Below, piece by piece: positions 22,114 to 33,922 of a stretch of 64,000 bases of DNA. Location of the stretch: contig BRXU01000003.1 in NCBI GenBank assembly GCA_030267565.1, forward strand, positions 8,201,501 to 8,265,500. Reading direction: 5' to 3'. The translations under genes were made by a program, and so were the position numbers. This DNA comes from Pleodorina starrii. Taxonomy: Eukaryota > Chlorophyta > Chlorophyceae > Chlamydomonadales > Volvocaceae. Within the stretch, counting starts at the first letter, position 1; each line of letters starts with the position of its first letter. Under the pieces are notes generated by a model. That model had not been told where the DNA came from. It saw only the letters and a list, made by a program, of their open reading frames with translations, and ran no database searches.

Positions 22114-25100
22114 TCAGTTTGCCGAATCCAGCTTGCACACGTCCTCGTACTCGAGCCAAACCTCCTTGCCCCGGGAGGGGCCGTCCGTGAGCTTGATCTG
22201 CGAAGCCGAGGGGGGAGGGGGGTTTGAAGAGCGATTTTGCAAGGAAGAACAAGGGGGGAGGGGGAGAGAGGAGGGGGAGATTCACACGGGCAGGCAGAGA
22301 GGGAACGAATCGATGCGGGCAGAGTCAACGACAAAATCGGACCGCGTTGATGAGGGGCTGTGAGGGCAGGGACGGTGAAAATGAAAGGGCCCGAGACCAC
22401 GAGAGGGGCGCAAATCGTGCAAAGGCCAGGGCGGGTATACGATGCAATATGACGATTTGGACAGGCAGGCTGAGACGCTGACAGGCAAGGGACAGGGCGT
22501 GGGGGCGGGCCGGAGGCTGGCCACGGGAAAGGGGCTGGGGAAAGGGCGGCGCGCAGGTGCTGCCGGGCTTGGCCGTGCGGGCGGTGCGACTCTCGCGACG
22601 CCGCCTGCTCAGCGCCGCCAGCACCCAGCGCGGCGCCCCGGGCTCCCGCACCCCCAGCCCTCCAGGCCTCTGCTCCTGAAGCGCGAGAGCCCACGAGAGG
22701 GCCACAAACCGGATCTGGGGGCGGAGCCGGGTCGGGTCCTGGCAACCTCGGGACTCCCAGTAGCTCTGGAGATCGCTCTGGGAAGAAACCAGGGAGGCAT
22801 TTTGCCGCTCTTTTCTATCGCGCGCTCTCTCTCCCTCTCAACGCGCGACGCCATGCCACACCCCCGCAACACGCCGCACATCCGCACGCAATGCTGTACA
22901 CGGCGCCAGGTGCTCACGCACCTGCGCCTGGTACTTGGCCGTGTCGATGGAGAGTAGCGTGCCCCTGCGGACACACCCCTAAGGTGATCAGGTTCAAATC
23001 AGATTCAGATCCTGGTGGTCGGGAGCTGGACCACCTCCTCCGATAGCGTGCAGCACACAGGCCCTACTCAGGCGGGCGGGACTCGGCTGTGGTTGCGCAC
23101 GTGCACCAACTCCTGTTGCGGCTGCCAAGTCACGAGCGCTGCGTGTCGTGCAGCCCGGCCCGTAAGGGCGAACAAACCACAGCGGCGGTGCGCAGCCGCC
23201 ACCACCACCACCGCCACCAAACGGCTCCCCTCCCCCAGAGCCAGCGCGCGTGTATTCCTGGGGGGCACGGGTGGGGGCTCGGGAGTGCTGCTTGCAGACG
23301 CCTCACCTCCCCACCAGTGTCATCTTCACAGCCCCTCACCTGCTGCCCCTGTGCGCCCCGTTGAGCACCAGCACCTGCCCCCCGGGTGCGGGTATGACCG
23401 TCTCCAGGTGCGCCTGGTCCACTCGCACCACCGTGCCGTCAGACAGCATGGCGATCTCGCCAACGTAGCGCTCGATGACGCGCTCCACAACACCCTTTCG
23501 GGTCAAGGTGGGCCGGAACCAGCGCCGGGGCGCGGGCAGGTGCGGGACGGGGTTATCCACGTATAGGCCGGAGCCCGTGAACGGTAACGGGAGGGGGGGT
23601 GGGGTGTACCAGACGTTGAGCGTCAGAGGCGGTAATGAAGCTTTTGGAACTGATCCGGCGAGGAGGAGAAGCAGGGACGGGGTCAGGCGCGTGTGTGTGG
23701 AGGGTGGGAGGTCCATTCCGGTAGCGTTGGCGTGGCGGGTCCGAGGACTTGGGATTGAGCAGCAGTGATCCGACATCCGACATCCCACGCCCATGCATCG
23801 GTCCTTGGGCTCTGTCGGGTCTCTGGGTGTGTGTTGGCGGGTTGTTTTAGGGGGATGCGGACCGCAGCGAAGGAGGGCGCAGGGCAGGGCAGGGCAGTTG
23901 CAGGGTGCTGCGCACCTTTTGCTTGTAGTACCCGTGATCCTTGAGCTCCTTCGCGAGCACCTTGACCACGATACCGGGGGCCAGCCTGCGGGCGGCGTTA
24001 GCGAACGGTGGAGGGCGGGCGGCGGCGGCGGGGGTGTTCAAGTAAGGCGTCCAACGCCGCGGCGGCTTGCCATGCCACGCCGTGCCCTCATACTCCCGCT
24101 CATATCCCTCCGGCGATGCCAGTCGGGGCCCGGCCCTCCCCCGCCCTCCCCGCCCGGCCCCCGCTCACCAGTAGTCCAGCTTGCGACCGCCGTCGGTGGC
24201 GGAGGAGGACGTCCCCGCGTTGGACTTGGCCCTCAGCTCGGCCTGGCGAGGGAGGGAGGGAGGGAGGCAGGGAGGGAGGGGAGGGAGGGGAGGGAGGGAG
24301 GGAGGGAGGGAGGGAGGGAGGGAGGGAGGGAGGGAGGGAGGGAGGGAGGGAGGGAGGGAGGGAGGGGAGGGAGGGAGGGAGGGAGGGGGGGGAGGGAGGG
24401 AGGGAGGGAGGGAGGGAGGGAGGGAGGGAGGGAGGGAGGGAGGGAGGGAGGGAGGGAGGGAGGGAGGGAGGGAGGGAGGGAGGGAGGGAGGGAGGGAGGG
24501 AGGGAGGGAGGGAGGGAGGGAGGGAGGGAGGGAGGGAGGGAGGGAGGGAGGGAGGGAGGGAGGGAGGGAGGGAGGGAGGGAGGGAGGGAGGGAGGGGAGG
24601 GAGGGAGGGAGGGAGGGAGGGAGGGAGGGAGGGAGGGAGGGAGGGGAGGGAGGGAGGGAGGGAGGGAGGGAGGGAGGGAGGGAGGGAGGGAGGGAGGGAG
24701 GGAGGGGAGGGAGGGAGGGAGGGAGGGAGGGAGGGAGGGAGGGAGGGAGGGAGGGAGGGAGGGAGGGAGGGAGGGAGGGAGGGAGGGAGGGAGGGAGGGA
24801 GGGAGGGAGGGAGGGGAGGGAGGGAGGGAGGGAGGGAGGGGAGGGAGGGAGGGAGGGAGGGAGGGAGGGGAGGGAGGGAGGGAGGGAGGGCCACGGCGAC
24901 AGAGGGCGCGAGCGATGGAACGGGGAGGGAGGTGGGGGCGGGGGCGGGGGTCGCGGTGGGGGCGGGGGACGGGGCACGTACTTGAGCACAGCTAGACGGG
25001 GTGAGAAGACGACGCAGTAGGGTCACCCACTCTCGCAGTCCAGATGGTTCAGCTCTCACACAGCTCCCCACCAGAGCTCCCCACCGAACAGGGCAGCACA

Positions 25101-28100
25101 GATGCATGGTCCCCCATCGCCCCCTTTTCCACCCTGCCTGCCTGCCTGCCTGCCAGCTTGGACTGTCCTACTCTGTCCCCACCTCCCCACTTCCCCGCCC
25201 CCACTTCCCCACCTCCCCGCCCCCACCTCCCCGCCCCCACCTCCCCACCTCCCCACTTCCCCGCCCCCACCTCCCCACTTCCCCGCCCCCACTTCCCCGC
25301 CCCCACTTCCCCGCCCCCACCTCCCCACCCCCACCTCCCCACCCCCCCCCCACCTCCCCCCCCCACCTCCCCACCCCCACCTGCATCAGCTCATCCAGCT
25401 TGCTGCGCTTGTGGCCGCTGGGGCCCGAGCCGCCAGGGCCAGCCGCCGGACCGGCCTCGCCATCTGCAGTCGCCCGGTGTTGGGAGGGGGCCACCCCGGC
25501 ACCGGAGGCAGGGGGCGGGGGGCAGCTGCTTCGGTGCACCCTGGCAAAAGCGTGATGGCACTGCTCCGGGCGGGTTCAGGTCGGTGCAGGAAACCAAGTG
25601 CCAAGTGCCGATGCAGCGAGTCACCCGATGCAGTGTCTTTGTCGTTCGGACCGCCGTTTTCGTGACCGCTGTTGGCTCAGCGACTCGGGCATGAACAAAC
25701 GGCTTTTGCGCGTTACACCCAGAGGCCGCGGCGGCAACCCACCGTCGTCATCACCAAAGACGCTGGCGGCTGCGCCCGCGGCCGCGGGGCGCGCTATCCG
25801 CGCCAGACCGGGCGCCGCCGCCGCGGCTGCGGAGGGCCCCGCCCCGGCCGCCGCTGCCCCGCCACCCAGGCCCAGGCTGATCTTGATGGGGCCCTGCGGG
25901 GAACGGGAACGGGTGGGCGGTGGGGAACGGGGCAGTCGAAGGCCCCTCCCCATCCGCAACCCGCCCATCCCCCCGCCCTGCGCACTGTCCTGCCGCTTCC
26001 GACCCGACGTCAACGTCAATCGCAACGCACGCGGGACCCGTCCCCCACACAGCCGCCCACACAGCCCCCAAGTCCGGGCCCGCGCAGCCCTCGCAGCCCT
26101 CAAGCCCGGGCCCCGCCCCCCACCTCGTTTTCATCCCGCTGCAGTGTGTGCGCCTCCTCGTCCTCCTCCTCCTCCTCGCTCAGCGGCTCGCCCTTCTCCA
26201 GCCGGGCCCGCTTGGCGCGCTCAATCTGAGAGCCACGTCGTCGTAACCGTAATCGTAATCGTAACCGTAACCGCCACACAGTTTCCACACGGCCGCAGCG
26301 CAACGGGCGACCGGAAGAGCCGGGGGAGGGAGGGAGGGAGGGAGAGGGTGAGCAGAGTCTGACAGTCCAGAGCGGGGGGAGGGGGAGGGCGACCGGATGG
26401 CGAGCGGGGTGTAACATGGGAGGTGGGGCGGTGGAGCGCGGACGGCTCTCCAACACGTGTGTGTGTGGGGGTAAAACAATGATACCGGTACCGCAGCGGA
26501 GACGTGTGTGTGGGGGGTGGGGTGGGAGTGGGCGACAAGGGGACCGGGGGACCGGGGCACTTGCCGGGCCTGTGTGCGCCGCCTTGGTCCCCCCCCTTGC
26601 TGCTGCTAGTAGCAACAAGCAGCGCAACACACCCACCCCGCCCGCGCGCACCTGTTCCTGCAGCGCCGCCATGTGTCGCTCCTCCTCCTCCCGCTCCACC
26701 TCCGTCCGCTTGTTGCGCCGCTCCTCCTCCAACTGCTGCTTGGGGTCCTGCGGGAAAGGGGGAGGAAGGGAAGGGGAGGGGGAGGGAAGGCGGGGGGCGG
26801 GGAGGGAAGGCGGGGAGGTTACAGATGGGGGCCGAGGGGGCCGAGGAGGCATCACCCACCGCCCATCGCCGCTCGCCCGGTCAGTGATCCGCCACCCACC
26901 GGCCACCGGCTCCCTCCCTGCGGCCGCGCTGAGCAATCCACGTCCTCCCCCGCCACCCGCCCACCCAGCCACCCACCCAGCGCCTATTCGGCGCGCCATC
27001 CCCGTCCCGCCCCGTCCCGTCACTTCCGCACTGTCCCCCCCTCCCCACCACCACCACCACCACCACCACCCTCTGCCCACCTGCCCACCACCACCCTCTG
27101 CCCACCTGCCCACCTTGTGTATGAGCGTTATGTACCAGCCCTTCTCCGTCTCGTCCACCTTGCACTGACCTGAAGTGAAGTACAGGTACCGACCACCGGG
27201 GGGTTGGGGGCTCGGGGGAGCAATAACCTCAAACGGCAGCAGCAGGAACAGCAGCGGCAGCGAGGCAACCGAGGGGGGAAGGAGAGGGGTGTCCCGGCAG
27301 GCCGCAGGGCAGGTGGCCCTCCCTCCCTCCCACTCCCCACCCTCCCTCCCTCCCTCCCTCCCTCCCTCCCTCCCTCCCTCCTACCCACCCACCTACCCAC
27401 CCACCCCTTCACCCACCGCTTCGCCCCAGGTACTTGACAAACTCGGTGAGAGTGAGCCACCGGGTGGAGTTCATGTGGACGTGGTGGCGGTCGTTGATGT
27501 ACTCGTTGTACACGTTCTTAGCAAGCACGCGGGAGAAGGGGTGGCTGAGGGCGGGGCGGGGGCGGGAGGGGGGGGGGCGTAGGAGCGAAATGAAGCCTTA
27601 GGTTGGCGGTGCGTAGGAGCGAAATGAAGCCTTAGGTTGGCGGTGCGTAGGAGCGAAATGAAGCCGAGAGACAGACGGCAGTGCGGTGCGTGGGGGGTTG
27701 AAAGCCAAGTAGCAGCTGGGAGGCGGGATGTGGGCTGGGGATTGGGGGGGGGTGGCACGGCGTGAGTGCTGCGGCAGGAGACCGGGCGCGCATGGCTGCT
27801 CGGAGCCGAGCCCACAACGAGGACATGAGTCACGGCGGGATCCGGATCCGGATGATTCACGTGAAACCATGAAACGGGGAAGCCGCGTGTGGTGTTGGAT
27901 TGTGGCCCATGACCCCCGGGCAGGCGGGCAGGCGGGGCCGGGGTGTAGCCGCCGCTGCACTGCACGCCCACGCGCATCAAGCTCGGACACGCCGGGCCCC
28001 CCACTGCTTCCGGGACTGATCGCCGTTGCGCGCCCGCGCTGCGCCGCTCTCCGCCCGTGTCGTCGACTTACGCGCGTCGCAGGTGCTCCATGAAAGCCTT

Positions 28101-28438
28101 TTCAAACTCCTCGGAGTATCCCTCCACGACGCGGTGCGGGTTCATGCCAAACAGCTCCATCTGCCGCTTGTGGCCCTCGCTTGTCTGATGGCACTTGAAG
28201 CCGTTTTCATCGCGGCACTGCTTCTGGCAGAGCTGGCAGTACCAACGGAGCTTCTGCAATCCTTTCGCCTTGATTCTGTTCGCAATCTGCGAGCGCAGAC
28301 GCAGCCAGCACTAATGTAATTTTGCATGTTCAGAGAGCAAGAGCTTCTATGATAGGTTCAAGAGGAGGAACAGCCCGCAGTTTTTGTACGTGGTGGGCAG
28401 CCTACCGCTTTCGGGGTGAGAAAATCGTTCTTGCCCAT
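22114..28438 (-). CDS. KIN17: KIN17 DNA/RNA-binding protein, 13 exons, 429 aa
   Basis: KIN17 is a conserved nuclear protein of DNA replication/repair and RNA processing. Exons: 28438-28406, 28286-28072, 27544-27417, 27169-27114, 26747-26652, 26225-26124, 25893-25743, 25463-25381, 24242-24169, 23985-23916, 23494-23340, 22964-22922, 22197-22114. The phases join perfectly to 430 codons. The start is MGKNDFLTPKA-IANRIKAKGLQ, the family hallmark. A C2H2 zinc finger uses C28, C31, H44 and H50. The KIN17 winged-helix region follows (VYNEYINDRHHVHMNSTRW), then a charged coiled segment, an Ala/Gly-rich linker and the C-terminal SH3-like/KOW pair (DYWLAPGIVVKV, HLETVIPAPGGQVLVLNG, VWLEYEDVCKL). Human KIN17 has 393 residues; the extra length is in the linker. 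Exon 11 uses a GAAAG acceptor. The exon 7/8 junction is the least certain. Confidence 0.93.
24248..24890. repeat. 640-bp GGGA (purine) tetranucleotide tract in KIN17 intron 8
   Basis: The tract is an almost uninterrupted array of GGGA units with occasional GGGGA shifts, lying directly upstream (in transcript terms) of the exon 9 acceptor at 24243-24245. On the transcribed KIN17 RNA it reads as CCCT repeats, a huge pyrimidine tract adjoining the 3' splice site. Long mirror purine/pyrimidine tracts can form triplex (H-DNA) or G-quadruplex structures. The exact unit count may be affected by assembly. Confidence 0.97.
25188..25380. repeat. C-rich minisatellite (CTTCCCCGCCCCCA-type units) in KIN17 intron 8
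   Basis: Units of about 9-14 bp (CCCCACCTC, CTTCCCCGCCCCCA) repeat up to the donor of exon 8 at 25380. Together with the GGGA tract, simple repeats make up most of the intron between exons 8 and 9. Confidence 0.9.
27579..27665. repeat. 34-bp tandem repeat in KIN17 intron 2
   Basis: There are two and a half copies of a unit beginning GTAGGAGCGAAATGAAGCC, with starts at 27579, 27613 and 27647. The full copies are identical, so the array looks recent. Confidence 0.9.
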
Positions 28439-28826
28439 TTATCTGAATTCAAGGGGTAACACCCCGGATACTTGGAAGGGTTCAACAACGGCAGTAGCCG
28501 GTCTTGAATGGGAAACAGGGTGTTATCATAGCTGCACGTGGTTTACTAGTGATAACAGAGATAAGGAGATAGCCATGAGCACAAGGCTACGCAGCTGCTT
28601 CGGGACTCAGCGACGGCAGAACTTCTTGTTGTACCGGCAGTACGGCTTATCGCAGGGACTTCGACCTGCCGAAACCTGAGCCTTTGCCAACCTCACTTGA
28701 ATCTCCATGATACGTTGCTGCTGTTGACTGGACTATAATACAGGCTTGATATCGTAAAGAGAATTTGCACGCTCCAACGCTGCCGACACATAGTATCCTT
28801 CTATATTGTTTAGGTAGCTGTTAATC
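28439..28826. promoter_or_regulatory. Shared divergent promoter between KIN17 (-) and RSP23 (+)
   Basis: Only 388 bp separate the two start codons, which face away from each other, so both 5' UTRs and both promoters must fit here. The region is lower in GC than the genes. No TATA box or named motif could be assigned with confidence. Confidence 0.6.
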
Positions 28827-31079
28827 ATGGCGGAGCTTGAGAAGACACTCGCGCTCTTAAAGCCCGATTCCGTTCGGGCGGGCAAGGCGCAGGAGATTAT
28901 GCAACTCATTGAGCTCAATGGGTTCACAATTATTGCCAAGCAAAAGATGCAGGTAAAGGTGCAGATATATATTAGCGTTGCTTGGGAAGTTGGCCGCTGC
29001 AGCGCATTCCTGGCAAGGAAACATGCTCCGCCAGCAGGGAGTGCCCCAACTACATGGGCTTAGCACCCAGAGTACCCATAATCTACGTCTTGTGGCATTG
29101 CCCATTACGCCGAAGGTTCTAAGACGTAGGGGCCCCCGATTGACGACCCCGCGGCATGCGCCTTGCTGCAGCTGACCCGCGCACGGGCGGAGGAATTCTA
29201 TGCCGAGCATTACGGGAAAGAGTTCTTCCCCAAGCTGGTCCACTTCATGACGAGCGGGCCTATATGGGCCCTTGTCCTGGCCAAGCCGGGTGCTATCCTG
29301 GCGTGGCGTGCCCTGATGGGCCCAACGAATGTGTTTAAGGCACGGGCTGAGCAACCCAAATGGTGAGAAGGCTCATAACGCTCCACTTGGCGTTCTGTGC
29401 GCCGGGTGCCGGGGGCATGGAGGCCTCACAGGGAAGGGCTGCGGGGGCCGGGCGGGGGCGGGGTGATACCTGGGCTCTGCCTTTCCTGCGTCAGTCGCCC
29501 GAGGCTTTAGGCACGCCCCCGCCCTCCCCCCACACATACACGACTACTGCAACACCTGCCGCATCTTGCCCGCATGCTGTCGAAGTCCCTGAGTGTAACG
29601 CTCTAATGCACCGACCCGCGTTGTCTCCGCCATCTGCACCACCCGCCACCAACCCATCCGCTCAGCACCCTAACCCCACCTAACCCCACGCCCCTCTGTC
29701 GCCCTCCTCCCCTCCCCCTCTCCCGCCCTCGCCACGCCTCCCCCTCCCCCTCACCCTCCGCCCCCTCCTCGCACCGCGCCTTGCACGCCACGCCACGCGA
29801 CCACAGCCTGCGCGCGCTGTACGGCACGGATGGCACCCAGAACGCCACCCACGGCAGCGACTCGCCCGCCAGCGCGGCGCGCGAGATCAAATTCTTCTTT
29901 CCCTCCCTGGTGCCGGATCCCGTGTCGGATCCCGGCGCCGCCGCCGACTACATCGCCACCCGCATCCAGCCCGCGCTGTCAAAGGCGCTTGCGGCCCTGG
30001 CGCGCGAGAAGCCCTCGGCGGACAAGTTCGAGGCCATCACCTTCATCGCCTCCTACCTGCTACAGAACAACCCCAACAAGCCCAAGGTGCTGCTGCCCGA
30101 CGAGTGGGACCCAGCACTCATGGGCGACGAGGAGGACGACGAGGCGGAGTTCATCAACGCGCGGCCCGCTGTGCCAAGCGTAGACAGCTTGCCAGCGCCG
30201 CCGGCGGCGGCGCCGCCGCCGGCGGCGCCAGCGGCGGCGCCGGCTCCGCCGGCGCGCGCGCCGACGCCGCCTCCGGCGGCGCCGGCGACGAGCTCCCGTC
30301 CGTCCTCCGCCCGACCCACATCGGCACGGCCGGCATCCGGCGGGCGACCGCCGTCAGCGACATCGGTGCCGCCGTCGCCGCCACCGCCGCCGCCAGCGGA
30401 GGAGCCGGACGCCGCCGCGATGGAGCACGCAGCGACGCAAGTGCAGGCAGCGTTCCGGGGCTACCATGCCCGGCGGGAGGTGGCGGTGATGCGAGCGGAA
30501 GCGATGGCGGAGCGGCTAGAGCATGAGGCTGCACAGGCGGCGCAGCCCGAGGCAGAGGCGGAGGCGGCGCAGCCCGCGGCGGAGGCGGAGGCGGCGCCCG
30601 AGGCGGAGCCGCAGGCCAGCGTCAGCGGAGGTGGCGCGATTGCGGCGTTGGGTATCGAGCTTCCGGAGGGGGTTACGGAGGAGATGGCAGCGGGGGCGGC
30701 GGTACGGGTGCAGTCGCACATGCGGGGGTACTTGGCGCGGAAGCAGGTGGCAGAGATGAAGGCGCAGCGGGCGGCGGCGATGGGGGATTCGTCGGCGCCG
30801 GGGGCGGCGGTGGAGGGGGAGGGGGAGGGTTATGCGCCGGAGGGCCAGGGCGAGGGGGCCGCTGAGGGCGAGGGGGGCGCTGAGAGCAAGGAGGCCGCTG
30901 AGGGCGAGGGCGCCGCGGAGGGTGAGGGCGCCGCGCAGGGTGAGGGGGCCGCGGAGGGCGAGGGGGCCGCGGAGGGCGAGGGGGTGGCTGAGGGCGCGGG
31001 CGCCGCTGAGGGCGAGGGGGTGGCTGAGGGCGCCGCTGAGGGCGCGGGCGCCGCCGAGGGCGAGGAGGCCGCTGAGTAG
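28827..31079 (+). CDS. RSP23: Radial spoke protein 23 (NDK5-type nucleoside diphosphate kinase with Dpy-30 and IQ motifs), 529 aa
   Basis: RSP23 is an axonemal radial-spoke subunit. Exons 28827-28952, 29172-29362 and 29807-31079 join with a split Cys codon (EQPK-C-LRALYGTDGTQ) to 530 codons including the stop. The NDK domain covers about residues 3-140, with the MAELEKTLALLKPDSV start and the catalytic-type His121 in NATHGSD. A Dpy-30-like dimerisation helix pair follows at about 153-200 (IATRIQPALSKAL...FEAITFIASYLLQ). The middle is Ala/Pro-rich. Two IQ calmodulin-binding motifs are visible at about 314-335 (VQAAFRGYHARRE) and 403-425 (VQSHMRGYLARKQ). The C-terminal ~90 residues are GEGAAE-type acidic repeats. 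The Chlamydomonas protein was reported with three IQ motifs; only two are convincing here. The gene is divergent from KIN17. Confidence 0.93.
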
Positions 31080-33922
31080 GGTCCGCAGGTGGGGTGCAGT
31101 GGCTTGAGGTAGAGTGGGGCGCCTGGGCAGTGCGAGGGGGGTTTTGTGTGTTATGGCAAGGTTGCGGACGCTGACGCTGACGGGGCGGCGTGCCAAATCA
31201 GGCATCGCTCCTGTTTTATTGTAGCTGGGATGGGACACCTCGAGAGGACAAGCAGCGCCCGCTGCGTGTGATGTACGACGTTACGGAAGTGAGCCCCACC
31301 GGAACACTGACCTGGTATTTGTGCGGAGCTGAGCTGCGCTGTGTTTGGTGGCCAGCCCTGTGTGGGGTCGAGTCGACCGGCACAGAGGGAGCCGGCGGTC
31401 CGTGGTTGCAACCGTGCGATCCTGAGCGAACTTGAGCTTGTCGTAGACCCCCGCCCCTCACTCCGGCCAGCCAGGCGGCAGACGGTGGCAGTTCGTGGCC
31501 ATGGCAGGACTGCTTGCCGCGAAGGGAGACCGGCTGGTGGGATGGTGGGATGATTGCGGCGGAAGAACCGCGGCGCGGCCACGCCCCCTCGGCTGGGGCT
31601 ATGGGGCCCGTCGCTGTGTCGCCGTGTTGCCGCGTCTCGGTCGCCCTCCGCTGGCGGTTGCGGCCTCCGCGCACTGCGCTGTCTGGGAGCGCTTTGGTTT
31701 GCGTTGTGAGGGCCCCGCTGAGCGCAATCGGCGGTGGCGACTTTTGAAGGTGGCGGCTGATCGGCAATGAAGGGGGATGGAGGGGCGGCGGTGGAGGGCC
31801 GGCCGGGGGCCGCGGCGCGTTGCTGGAAAGGGCACGGCGCCCCTCTTTGACATTGCGTTCTGAGGCAGGAGCGCAGCACCTGTTCTCATTAGGGTGCTGC
31901 AGTAATATCTCCGCATCTTCCCGTTTTGTGGACGGGTAAGGAGACGAAACAGCATGCCACTTGCCGCAGTTGCTGCCTGCGGTCCTGTGCTATTACGGTC
32001 AGTCGGTCCGTCAGTCAGTCGGTCAGTCCTAGTGAACGGCGGGGCCGAGCGGAATGGCCGGGTTCAAGGCCCCCGGGCAATCTCATGCCGGCTTCACCAA
32101 CATTCCTAAGCCAGCACAAACAATACAAACGTAATCGTACCACGCCTGTAAGACGCCTAGTTTAGGCGTCAGCGAGCCAAATGTCGGACCCAGGCTGCAT
32201 GGCGTACGAATATCTCAGTACGCTGTGCGCTAACGCCCACCCTCTTTGGTCCCATACGGTAACAGCGACAGCCGGCTGCACCTCCAATCCCAGCACCCAC
32301 ACTGCCGCCACCGTCCCCATCTTCCAGTAGCGCCCCACCCATGCATGCCGGGAGGGAAGGGGGGTAGGGTCAAGGGCATGTCCAAGCGTGCCAGCCAGCC
32401 TGTCCCAAACAGAAACAAACGACGCAGCGCAATCCTATCAGCGGAGCGGCGCGGCAACTCGTATATTGCCCCCCTCCGCCCCGCCCTCGAGAGTGCCAGG
32501 AGGCCGCACAGACGAGTGCCGCAAACACCAACCAAACCAAACCAAACGCGCTGCCCGGCCTTTGCCCAACCCAAACACGACATCGTCGGCTGAGCGCGGC
32601 GGGCCGCCTCTTCCGCCGGTGCCACGTCCAGCTCGTCGGCACCCCACACGACCGGGGCCGACCGGGAGTGCCGTCCGTCGGCCAGCTGGCGCCGGCGCGG
32701 GAACCCCTGTGGACCCCACCGCTCCTCAACTCCGCCCCGCGGAGCGGCGAATGGCTCGCCGGCAGTTACCGTAGTGCTGTCTGCTGTGCCCTTATGTCCA
32801 GCGGCGGCCCAGGCCCAGGACAGCGGGCAAACTTCCCACAGATGGCATCAGGCACACCAGTAGAGGGCACTCCCGAAAAGAGGCGAGACGAGATGAGACA
32901 AGCACCCGAGGTCCAGGAGGATCGAGCAAACGAACGAACAGAACAACGGCCGACCGCCCACTCTGGCGCGCCGGCCTCCGACCCCCCTGTTCAACCCCCC
33001 ATCAAGATGCAAGCGCAGGAGGCGACGCAAGCAACCACACATACGCACAGGGACGGAGTGCCGGCATGGTCGCGCAGCAGTGTCCCACAAGACCCGTGAC
33101 ACGGCGCCAAAAGCCCTTCAAGAGTCTAAGTGAGGGCGACCCCGCTTCAAAACTCCAGGGCGGCTCCGAAACTCCAACCCCAGGCCCGCTAGCCGTTGCG
33201 ACTATATCACGCATTGCTGCATGCTGCAGCTCCACCAGCGAATTCTTATTCGACTACTTTTGGCTACTCTGATACGCACCTCCGCTCGTGATCACTCGGC
33301 ATCCAACCGCTTGTCCGCGCAAACCGTGCCGCCCATGATCACGAGGCGAGGCGAACCTCTCCCGCCATCCCTTCCAAGCATCCCTGCGCCCCTGAAGTCC
33401 CTCGCCGCGGTTGCAATAACACCTCCCCCCCCGCCTGCCATCCCGCCGAAACCGCAACAACTACCGCAACCACCGGCACCATCACCAGCACTGCCCCCGC
33501 TGCCACCTCCGCCGTTATTTCCATCCCTCCCCACTGCTCGGCACCCTCCGAGGCCACCAGCAAAGCAAAACGAACAAAGCACACCGCACAAGCACAAGTG
33601 CGGTAGCGCCGCCAAGCTCCCAAGCTCCGCCTCCAGCCGGCCCGCCATCCGGGACCAAAGTCGGCCGCCAGCCGCCCGCCGGACACACACGCGCCTGTTC
33701 GAACCCCTACAGACACGTGAACCACGCCGCTGCCTCCAGCCTCCCAACCCTTCACTCACCAGGATATCCACCGCTACACCACCATCCACTCAAACCACAG
33801 ATGCGACCGAAGCGACTAACGCCCGTCACGAAGCCGGCTGGAGCTATTAGCCGTCTCCATCGTCGGGATGCGTTCCGCGGCGAGTTGTATGGAGAAGCTG
33901 CTGCAATGCGGCACGAAGGCAG
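31080..33922. other. Convergent 3' regions of RSP23 (+) and the hemoglobin gene (-); no supported gene
   Basis: A TGTAA at 32147-32151, the usual polyadenylation signal in volvocine algae, could end the RSP23 transcript about 1.07 kb after the stop. A GTCAGTCGGTC-type short repeat occurs at 31996-32030. Both strands have long open frames, but no domain is recognised. The right part presumably holds the 3' UTR of the minus-strand gene. Confidence 0.45.

Noticed and set aside
23793..25107. Long open frames on both strands over the GGGA tract (Gly-Arg-Glu or Pro-Ser-Leu repeats)
   Set aside because: Any tetranucleotide repeat without a stop stays open in all frames; the tract lies within a KIN17 intron bounded by good splice sites.
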